Positions 1-6,800 of a DNA stretch of 12,831 nucleotides are shown here, piece after piece. Under the pieces are notes generated by a model. The model worked only from the letters and a program-made list of their open reading frames with translations. It did no database searches and was not told the origin of the DNA. This DNA comes from Akkermansia muciniphila. Its GTDB lineage: Bacteria; Verrucomicrobiota; Verrucomicrobiia; Verrucomicrobiales; V1-33. The translations under genes were made by a program, and so were the position numbers. The stretch covers positions 1 through 12,831 of the forward strand of contig CALQKQ020000050.1 of assembly GCA_943331195.2 (NCBI GenBank). Direction: 5' to 3'. The stretch's first letter is position 1, and every line of letters begins with the position of its first letter.

Positions 1-188
1 CAGACCTCGCCGCCGCCCTCATCCAACTCAAATCCGCCCAACCCAACGCCCGCCTCGAACTCAAAGTCGACGAAAAAGCCTCCTTCGGCCTCCTCATCCA
101 ACTCTGGGACAGCCTCTCCAAAGCCGGCTACAAAGTCAACGAAGTCCCCGCCCGCGTCTTGCGCGCCGCCCCAGGCGCGCCATCTTAA
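1..188 (+). CDS. C-terminal end of an ExbD/TolR-like biopolymer transport protein (partial)
   Basis: The open frame runs from the window edge (codons in phase from base 3) to TAA at 186-188, giving the last 61 residues. The piece reads DLAAALIQLKS, then an acidic/lysine strand LELKVDEKASFG, then a helix LLIQLWDSLSKAGYKVNEV. This helix-strand-helix-strand order, with a 'D...fg.l...wd.l..aGy..v' pattern, resembles the periplasmic domain of ExbD/TolR. Those proteins pair with ExbB/TolQ as proton-driven energisers of outer-membrane import or integrity. The N-terminal membrane helix with its key Asp lies outside the window, so the assignment rests on fold-like similarity only. Codons are almost all C-ending, as in the next genes. 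The stop is 17 bases before the deformylase start, so co-transcription is plausible. Confidence 0.55.
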   Translation, partial: DLAAALIQLKSAQPNARLELKVDEKASFGLLIQLWDSLSKAGYKVNEVPARVLRAAPGAPS

Positions 189-205
189 TCCCCTCCTTCC
201 CTTTT

Positions 206-721
206 ATGATCCGCGAAATCGTCCTCTACGGCGACCCCGTCCTCCGGGTAAAGTGCCCCCCCATCACCGAAATCACCGACCACCTCCACGCCCTCGCCGC
301 CGACATGCTCGAAACCATGGAAGCCGCCGAAGGCATCGGTCTCGCCGCCCCCCAAATCGGCCAAACCCTCCGCCTCGCCGTCATCGACGTCACCGGCGCT
401 GAACAACCCTGCTCCTTCCTCCGCGTCGACGGCCAACCCGCCAACCTCGCCGACTTCATGCCCCTCAAGTTCACTAACCCCGAACTCAACATGGGCAAAG
501 ACAAAGCCATCATGAACGAAGGCTGCCTCAGCTTCCCCGACATCCGCACCGAAATCCGCCGCGGCGACCTCGTCAAAGCGAAACTCACCCTCCTCGACGG
601 CCGCACCATCCTCCTGGAAACCGACGGACTCCTCTCCCGCGCCATCCAACACGAAACCGATCACCTCAACGGCATCCTCTTCATCGACCGCGCCACCCCC
701 GCCGCCAAACTCAGCCTATAG
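206..721 (+). CDS. def: Peptide deformylase
   Basis: This enzyme removes the formyl group from the N-terminal methionine of new proteins in the cytoplasm; it is a metalloenzyme, usually with Fe2+ or Zn2+. All three family motifs are present: GIGLAAPQ (residues 43-50), EGCLS (105-109, metal ligand Cys107) and HETDH (149-153, metal ligands His149 and His153, catalytic Glu150). A short segment between motifs 1 and 2 (FLRVDGQPANLADFMP, about 71-86) is longer than in E. coli Def and fits my memory of verrucomicrobial homologues. The ATG at 206 gives the usual start MIREIVLYGDPVLR; no Shine-Dalgarno is visible. The protein stops at a TAG (719-721) right after AAKLSL, slightly early for the family. 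The same frame continues 15 sense codons (NKIHKMWDQFAAEES) to TGA at 767-769, which looks like the missing C-terminal helix. The catalytic domain is complete, so the enzyme is probably active. Confidence 0.96.
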   Translation: MIREIVLYGDPVLRVKCPPITEITDHLHALAADMLETMEAAEGIGLAAPQIGQTLRLAVIDVTGAEQPCSFLRVDGQPANLADFMPLKFTNPELNMGKDKAIMNEGCLSFPDIRTEIRRGDLVKAKLTLLDGRTILLETDGLLSRAIQHETDHLNGILFIDRATPAAKLSL

Positions 722-769
722 AATAAAATCCACAAAATGTGGGACCAATTCGCCGCCGAAGAGTCCTGA
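722..769 (+). other. In-frame continuation of the peptide deformylase frame after its TAG
   Basis: After the TAG at 719-721 the def frame encodes NKIHKMWDQFAAEES and then TGA. Related deformylases, as I recall them, continue past 'AAKLAL' with a basic/hydrophobic helix ending in a Trp-acidic segment (of the type KRQLRRLQKEWA). This stretch has the same spacing and character. It is probably a remnant of the original C-terminus beyond a recent nonsense change (for example AAG to TAG), or a sequencing error. Suppressor readthrough is less likely, because TAG also ends at least three other genes here. Confidence 0.5.
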
Positions 770-819
770 TCCCTCCCCGCCTCCCGCCCTCCCTTCACGC
801 CCCCTGCCCTTCCAAAACC

Positions 820-1149
820 ATGTTCGACCCCGGAGAAAAAGTCGTCTGCGTCGACGACAAATTCCACCCCGAAATCGCCTACCTCTTCACCGCCCTCCCC
901 GTGAAAGGCACCACCTACACCATCCGCGAATGCGAAATGGGCCGCAACCAATGGGTCAGCGCCCAAAAAGGCTGGGACAGCGTCGACATGAAAGTCCTCC
1001 TCGTCGAACTCTCCAACCCCCTCGACCCCTCCACCCTCAAAGGCTGCCCCTCCGAACTCGGCTTCGCCGCCCGCCGCTTCGCCCCCCTCGAAACCATCTC
1101 CCACACCGAAAAAGCCGAAGTCCGCGAACTCATCCCCGCAGGTCGCTAA
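820..1149 (+). CDS. Small conserved hypothetical protein (109 residues)
   Basis: The ATG at 820 starts MFDPGEKVVCVDDKF. The frame is open further upstream to 739 but reads there as Arg/Pro-rich shadow (RRRRVLIPPRLPPS), so the internal ATG is chosen. The layout is a short 'PGEKVVCVDD' strand, a 'KGTTYTIRECE' strand, a hydrophobic 'KVLLVEL' strand and a terminal 'ELGFAARRFAPLE' motif. This pattern ('G..V.C.D ... G..Y.v ... GF...RF.PL') recurs in many small bacterial and phage proteins of unknown function, from memory. It is all-beta in appearance, with no signal peptide or membrane segment, and is probably cytoplasmic. It lies 98 bases after def in the same direction with no obvious terminator between, so it may be transcribed with it. 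Codon use matches def (C-ending), which supports a real gene. Function is unknown. Confidence 0.75.
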   Translation: MFDPGEKVVCVDDKFHPEIAYLFTALPVKGTTYTIRECEMGRNQWVSAQKGWDSVDMKVLLVELSNPLDPSTLKGCPSELGFAARRFAPLETISHTEKAEVRELIPAGR

Positions 1150-1194
1150 ACCCCAAAGGAGAAAATCACCCCCACCTGGGACCGCAGCCCTCCC

Positions 1195-2472
1195 CTACCG
1201 CCCCGAAACCTCGCCCCGCAAATACCGCGCCCCGCGCGCCGTTAGCTTGAGATAAAAATCGGACGGCAAGCCCTCATAGCCCAGAAACCGCGAAGCCACA
1301 CCGATCGGCGGGTCATTGCTGCATTTGAAAATCGCCGTCCCCTCATCCACTTCGTCAAACATCGCCACATAGAGCATCTCCGCCTTCGCCTCCCGCGCCG
1401 CCACAAATTGCGACCACAAAAAATCTCCCTTGAGCCGCGGAATCTTATCGAAAGCCTTGCCCTTCATGTTGAACCAGCTGAACCCCGGAAAGGCCACCGG
1501 CATATAGTCCAAGCCCCGCGCCCGGCACCACGCCAGGTCCGGCTTCCAGACCTCCTCCCCATGGGCCGCCGCCTCCACCGGCGTCCCATACCGCCCCACC
1601 GTCCAAGGACTCACCACATCCGCCAACAGCAACACCTCATGCAGCGCCGGATCCGCTGCGCTGTCCTTCTCCAGCTTCCGCCAGCCCGATGGCACCCCGA
1701 GCATCACCGTGCAGCCATCTTTCTTCAAAAACTCGATCAAACTCCGGCACTCCCCCAGCGTGTAAGCCCGGTCCTTCTGAAATCCCACCCCCCACACCAC
1801 CACCACCGGCCGACCCCGGTGCTTCAGATAAGCCCGATCCTCCGTGACGTGCATCTGCCTGCGCAGCGCCCGCCAGTCCTCCATCACTCCCTCCATGGCC
1901 TGAGGGCCCAAACCGCTCAGATCATACATCACCGCATACGTCCTCCCATAGCGGTTCGCCCCCGCCCGGCAGTGATCCAGCACCACATTGTTATGCCGCA
2001 AAGGCACCGCCTCCCGCAGCGGCCCCGCAAAACGCTGCACAAATACCCCATCAATCCCGTAATCCTGCATCCACTTAAAATGGCGCAACACCGTCGCCTC
2101 CCGGAAGGCACTGTAAACCTCCGCTACCCGACCGTCCCCATGGCGGAACCCACTCGGAAAACGCTCCTCCGCCCCCAACTCCGCCACCTCCGGCCATAAA
2201 TCAATCTTCGCATTGCCATCCTCCAGCGGCCCCGCCCCCTTCGTCCAATGATGATACCCTCGCCCCGCTCCATCCCCCTCAGCGTTGAACCATCCCTGGT
2301 AGCCCGCCATCACCTTGCCAGTGAGCGTCCCCGTATCCACCCCAGCCACACTCTCGCCCCGATATGGCTTCAAGGTCTCCCCATTCACCGCCTCTAACTC
2401 CGCTACCGGTGCCCCCCACAAAGCACCTATCCCCAGCCCAATCCAACACCCTAAAAAATAAACGCTTCTCAT
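1195..2472 (-). CDS. Secreted glycoside hydrolase, family 71/99-like
   Basis: Encodes 425 residues. The ATG at 2472 is chosen because it starts a good signal peptide (MRSVYFLGCWIGLGIGALWG, cleavage near APVAE); the upstream in-frame Met at 2517 would precede it with unrelated residues. The mature protein opens with TGKVMAGYQGWFNAEGDG and GYHHWTK. It later has HFKWMQDYGIDGVFVQRF, a VVVVWGVGF strand, ADVVSPWTVGRY, and near the C-terminus FDEVDEGTAIFK (about 372-383). These match the family annotated as glycoside hydrolase 71/99-like, seen in Bacteroidota and Verrucomicrobiota, with a TIM-barrel fold. The relation to true GH99 endo-mannanases and GH71 glucanases is distant. The acidic residues in DEVDEG are candidate active-site residues, but this is inference. 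The likely role is polysaccharide or glycan degradation in the periplasm or outside the cell; the substrate cannot be told. The gene is monocistronic and ends 45 bases from the convergent small gene. Confidence 0.82.
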   Translation of the reverse strand: MRSVYFLGCWIGLGIGALWGAPVAELEAVNGETLKPYRGESVAGVDTGTLTGKVMAGYQGWFNAEGDGAGRGYHHWTKGAGPLEDGNAKIDLWPEVAELGAEERFPSGFRHGDGRVAEVYSAFREATVLRHFKWMQDYGIDGVFVQRFAGPLREAVPLRHNNVVLDHCRAGANRYGRTYAVMYDLSGLGPQAMEGVMEDWRALRRQMHVTEDRAYLKHRGRPVVVVWGVGFQKDRAYTLGECRSLIEFLKKDGCTVMLGVPSGWRKLEKDSAADPALHEVLLLADVVSPWTVGRYGTPVEAAAHGEEVWKPDLAWCRARGLDYMPVAFPGFSWFNMKGKAFDKIPRLKGDFLWSQFVAAREAKAEMLYVAMFDEVDEGTAIFKCSNDPPIGVASRFLGYEGLPSDFYLKLTARGARYLRGEVSGR

Positions 2473-2536
2473 GATAATAAATTTAAAGCCGACAGAGCCG
2501 CACCTTCCCCCACCCAAAGGACCTTAGCCCCTTAAT

Positions 2537-2840
2537 CCTAAAAGCGGGAGTTGAAACTCGACCATGGAGCCTTTTCCGTGATAAGTGCAGACCATAGGCC
2601 GTTTTTTTCCAGCTCTGGACCCTCCCCCTTTGGGTGAGTCCTTCCCGTTGGCAAAAGCCCCCAGCCAAATCCTGGCCGGTGCACCCGCCCCAGCGGCCGG
2701 GTGCACCCCGAATGGTGTCATGATGGGCCCATGACCCGGGAGGATTCACTGCGGTTTTTCCCGATTCATGGCTAGGCTGGGATGTTGGCTCAGTCGGCCT
2801 TAGGCCGCCCCTACAGGGCTTAACTTCCTTTGCTGCTAAA
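2537..2840. repeat. Diverged fragment of the CCTAAAA-type repeat element (L1)
   Basis: It begins with CCTAAAAGCGGGAGTTGAAA, the same terminal motif that opens the full elements. Its first ~210 bases track the start of the full copies: TTTTTCCGTGATAAGTGC, CCGTTTTTT, TTTGGGTGAGTCC, GGCAAAAGCCCCC, TGGCCGGTG..CCCGCCC, ATGGTGTCATGA. Divergence is much greater than between the two full copies. Its end carries GGCCGCCCCTACAGGGCT (2803-2820) followed by TTAACTTCCTTTGCTGCTAA, which resembles the far end of the element read in the opposite direction. It is therefore a rearranged or internally deleted mosaic. It abuts the full copy at 2841. Together with the extra terminus at 3696-3713, it could be an older element interrupted by a younger one. 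No credible coding frame is seen. Confidence 0.65.
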
Positions 2841-3408
2841 CCTAAAACCGGGAGTTAAAAGCTGACGAGTGGGCCCTTTTTCCTGAAAAAAACGGGGGAA
2901 GAGCCGTTTTCTTTGGCCTCAGGAGGCTCACCCATTGGGTGACCGCTGACAGTGAGTCCTTTTCGCGGTCAAAAGCCCCCGGCGCATCGTGAACGGTGGA
3001 CCCACCCAGCGGGCGGGGGCATCCCACATCGCGCCAATGTCATGGAAAAGTGCGCGATGAGGCCCGCCGATGAGGCCGCCCCTTCAGGGCTCGATGCCCT
3101 TTTCGGCCCGAGTCCCAGGGCGTTGCCCTGGGCTGGCGTAGACCGCGCCGTTGGCGCTCAGAATCGGCACCCTATAGGGCGCACCCTAATAGTACCGCGC
3201 CGCCCAGACGCCACCGCAAAAAATCCCCAAAAGGCCATTCCAGCATGCGGAACCCACTGATCGTCAACGCTCTTAATATGGCAAAATGGACTTCTGGCGG
3301 TCACCTTAGCCCAAGCACCGGGCCACGCCCTGGTTTTCTGCGCCCCAACGGGGCACCCTAAGTTCAGCCCAGGGCAAGGTCCGGGATCAGCACCGTGGAC
3401 ACATCATT

Positions 3409-3492
3409 GGCCCAACCGGCCATCATCCCTCAGCTGAAACTCCATAACCTGTTTGCCGAACACATCACAGGCCCAACGGGCCATCATCCCTC
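3409..3492 (+). repeat. 23-bp direct repeat pair inside the left element
   Basis: The 23-base unit that begins GGCCCAACSGGCC and ends ATCATCCCTC occurs at 3409-3431 and 3470-3492, with one mismatch. The 61-base period between the copies is exactly the length absent from the right-hand element, which has a single copy. Either the right copy lost the segment by slippage between the repeats or the left copy gained it. Confidence 0.85.
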
Positions 3493-3494
3493 CG

Positions 3495-3519
3495 CCCAGG
3501 GCCACGCCCTGGGTTTTTT
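3495..3519 (+). terminator. Terminator-like hairpin in the left element
   Basis: A perfect 8-bp stem CCCAGGGC / GCCCTGGG with loop CAC (3495-3513) is followed directly by six T (3514-3519). This has the form of an intrinsic terminator for rightward transcription, which would stop antisense transcripts entering the 3' end of the macroglobulin gene. The same stem with a different loop occurs in the right copy. No transcription data support its activity. Confidence 0.55.
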
Positions 3520-3695
3520 CAGCACCAAAAGGAATGTGAGCCCTGCAGGGGCGCCCTAACGGCGCATCAGACAGTTCGGCAGGAGTGCCAGCGCCGCCGC
3601 CCCAAAAAAGGCCACACGCCAAGCGAAAGCGCTCCCGCGCCAGCGCTCCGCGCCCAACGAATGCGATCGTCAATTCACGATTTTAGGTCCATTGA

Positions 3696-3713
3696 TTGAC
3701 TCGCGTTTTTAGG
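3696..3713 (-). repeat. Extra copy of the element's terminal motif
   Basis: TTGACTCGCGTTTTTAGG is the reverse complement of CCTAAAAACGCGAGTCAA, a variant of the terminus shared by all copies. It lies nine bases beyond the end of the full element. It may be the right end of an older element whose left end is at 2537, interrupted by the copy at 2841-3687. The remaining 88 bases to the macroglobulin stop codon contain a weak GC stem (CCCGCC 3743-3748 / GGCGGG 3758-3763) without a U-run, and nothing else recognisable. Confidence 0.55.
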
Positions 3714-3801
3714 TTTAACAAAGCGGCACCGTTTCCCAGTCTCCCGCCAAGCCTGAAGGCGGGCACGCCCCAACCTCAACCCCAGCCGCAGCCGGGCTCC
3801 C

Positions 3802-6800
3802 TCAGCGCCCCGCCACCCCGTCCTCAGGGGCCGCCTCCGTCGTCAACATATGCGAAGCCGAGAGCCCGAAGACCGAGGGATCATACATCAACTCCGCGCG
3901 CGCCGCCGGCACCGCGACCTTGCCCTCAGCAATCACCCGCGCCAAGTAGCTGAGCCTGTAACTGCCCTTCCCCCCAAAGGAATCGCGGAAAAACAGCACC
4001 CGATCCCGCCTGATTTCCGTGTGGTCAGCCTCCCACGCAGGCTCCGCCGCGTCCCCATTCAAACCAGCGGCCATCGAAGAAAAATGGGTGTTCACAGCCT
4101 CCAAGGTGGCGGGCAGCGGATCGTCGACGGCGAGAAATTCCCCCGCCGTCGGCAGATCCAGTTTCAAAGAAACGCGCACCAAATCCCCCACCCGCAAGGA
4201 AACCGCCTCGGAGAGAGATCCGTCCGGAGCCACTTTTTGCCAACTGCGCGCGATGCCAAAGCCGGCGTGGCGCGCCGACTGCAATCCCGGCCGGGCGCGC
4301 GAGGCAATCTCCATCTTGGCGAAAAGCCGCTGCCCGCGCGGCAAGCTAGCGCTGAGGACCGGCAAAGCGGCGCCAGCCGCAAAATCGAGCGCCACCTCCT
4401 GCGAAGCCGGCGTCCCTGGCAGGTTGATTTCCTGCGATGTTTCGCCAAGCGACAGCACCGCAGGACCACTCCCTGCCCAAGCAGGGGCTTCCGCCGCCTC
4501 TTGGGCTAGCACCCTGAGCACCCACGCATTGGAAAAGGTATTGCGCCAGTCCCCCCGCGGGCTGCGCGAAGCCAACAAGCGCCCCACCGCCGCATCGGCC
4601 GCAGGATCCTTCAACGTGAACATGGCCATGATTCGGATCGCCTGAGTGCTCGCCGCACCCCACCAGTCTTCGCCTTCCTCGGGCTTCGCAAAGGCCAGCG
4701 CCTTGCGGGCCATCTCCGGCGGCCCGCCGCTCTCCATAATCGCCAGGGCCAGCAGCGCCCGACCAGTCGGCAGCAGCGACCCCAATGTGGCGAACAACGC
4801 CTCGTGGTAGCCAGGCTCGGCCTTGCCGAGGACGGCGAGGGCGTAGGCGGCATAGGCCTGCTCGGTCAAGGCCCAAGCCTCCCCGCTTCCCCCGCGCAGG
4901 GCCGCAGAAAGCCACTTCGCCAGCGATGCCAGCCGTTCCGGCGGGACCTGAGCTCCCGACCGCACCGCCAAGCCCAGTCCCACCGCCCCATGGGCGCTGG
5001 CCCAGAGCAGAGGCTCCTTGCCCCCCGGCCAATAAGCCAGCCCTCCCGAGTCCGTCTGCATTGAGAGCAACCGGTCAGATCCGCGCTGGATCACCTCCGC
5101 AATCTCCTGGTCCGGCCGAATCAAGTCCGGTACGGCCTTCTTGAGGTCCCGCAAGGTGAGCCAGGGCATCATGGCGGACATGGTCTGCTCCACACAGCCA
5201 TAGGGATAGTGCAGCAGCTGATTCACCGCCTGGGCACCCTCCAGCAGGCGGCTGTTAGACAAAGTGACGGTTATCTTTCCGTGGGTTCCCTCCAAAAGCT
5301 CCGGCCGCACTGCGGCCAGCAGATTGGTGCCGTTGTCCGCGCTCGTCAGCGTCTTGAACTGGATCTCCCGCAACAGGGGCTCCGCCAAGCCCACCGCGAA
5401 CTTCGATTCCACGGCGTCCGCCAACAGCGGAGCGCCGATGCAAGAGGCCTTCCACTGCAGCGTCAGCGGGCCATCCGCCGTGAACTTCACCGGAAAAGCC
5501 AGCTCCTTCGACTGCTGAGCGCCTAGATTCAAGCTGCGCCGCAAGCGCCGCCCCTCCAGCGGTTGGCGGCTGACAGGATCCAGCAAAAGCAGGTGCTCGT
5601 CGCCCAACAGCTCCACCGCTATCTCCCCCTCCTGGTTCGTGGTGTTGTGCAGCACCGCCTTCAGCGTGACCTCATCGCCCACATTGGCGAAGCGGGGCAA
5701 AGCAGGCTCCAACATGAGGGGCTGATTGACCTTGAAGCGACCTTCCGCCCGACCAAAACGGGAGGTCCCCTCCGAGGCCACCGCCGCCAAGCGGAATTCC
5801 GTCAAGTTGTCCGGTGCCGCGAAAGTCACCTTTACGCTGCCGTCCGCCCCCGTGCGCAGCATGCCCTGCCAGTAGGCCGTCGGCTTGAAATCGCGCCGCA
5901 TCAGGGGCGCCGCGCCCTCATCCTCCCCGCCGCCCCCGATGACAAAGCCCTTGTTGGTAAACGCGCGCTTTTCCGGGTCCTCCGGCAGCAAACGCTGCAG
6001 GGAAACGCCCGTCCGGACCCCCAAAAGGCCGTCGCGGTTAAAATACCCATAGGCATCCGGCACCTCCCAGGGCATCAGGCTGAGAATGCCCTCGTCCACC
6101 GCCCAGAGGGCCAATTCCGCCTCCGGGACCGGCTTCCCCTGGGCATCGCGCACCACGGCGGAAACCTCCACCAGCCCCCGGGGACGCACCTCCGGCAAAC
6201 TCGGCCGCAGCTCTACCATCAACTGGTTCGGCTTGCTCGCCACCTTGAGCTCGGCATAGCCAACCCGGTAGTCAGGCTGCGGATGGACTCGCCGGTCCTC
6301 CGCCCCGCCCCTCACTTGCATCACCGATACGAAGACATTGGGTGCCCAAGCTTCCTCCACCGCCACGGCGACGCTGCCACCCGCCTCCACCCGCTGAAGC
6401 GTCGCCTGGAGCACGCTATCGCGCTCCACCGTCACGAGGGCCATTCCAGAAAAAGGAGACTTCACCACCAGCCGAGCGGTTTCCCCCGGCTGATACTCGC
6501 TCTTGTCCGGCAACAGCTCCATCTTAACCCCGCTCTCCCGCTCCCAGGCGGACCAATCCGCCCCGTAAACGTCGATGCTAACCACCGTGCGCACTGGGCG
6601 GCCCGCCGCGTCGGCAGCGGTAAAGGTCAAGTGGTGGGTGCCCACTTCCCGAGGATGAAACGTCCAAGCCTCCTCCTCGCCGAGCACAGGAGACACCGTC
6701 AAGGTCTCGTCTCCTGCAGGGATAATGCTGACCTCATTGCGCACCTCCGTGCCCCCCCCAGCAGTCTGCACCCGCACCGCATTCCAGGCCAGGCGATCGA

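Larger units (their letters stand above)
2841..3687 (+). repeat. Full repeat element, left copy (MITE-like, about 847 bp)
   Basis: It aligns along its whole length with the reverse complement of 9817-10588, at roughly 85-90% identity by eye. It starts with CCTAAAACCGGGAGTTAAAA and ends with CAATTCACGATTTTAGG (3671-3687), so the ends form a short terminal inverted repeat. The inside is packed with small palindromes: CACCCATTGGGTG, CCCAGGGCGTTGCCCTGGG (3114-3132), GGCCCAACGGGCC, GCCCCAACGGGGC, and a hairpin with a T-run at 3495-3519. The box GGCCGCCCCTTCAGGGCT (3074-3091) recurs inverted at 3539-3557. Compared with the right copy it has about 13 extra bases near 2940-2955 and 61 extra bases at 3432-3492. 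No transposase or believable protein gene is present. It looks like a non-autonomous mobile element or a structured intergenic repeat. Confidence 0.85.

Noticed and set aside
719..721. Genome-wide TAG recoding (pyrrolysine or stop-reassigned code)
   Set aside because: TAG is the natural end of three other genes in the window (1195-1197, 10677-10679 and 12305-12307), each at a proper family C-terminus or in front of non-coding sequence.
1408..2199. 263-codon open frame on + opposite the glycoside hydrolase
   Set aside because: His/Pro/Arg-rich shadow with no recognisable motif; the - frame has a signal peptide and family motifs.
2483..3260. Short open frames in the repeat region (2483-2749, 2842-3027, 2952-3260)
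   Set aside because: Low-complexity translations of palindromic repeat DNA, with no start signals. They fall in the repeat elements and are not kept intact between copies.
2841..3687. CRISPR array
   Set aside because: The repeats inside the element are short, irregular palindromes without regular spacing or unique spacers, and no cas genes are present.
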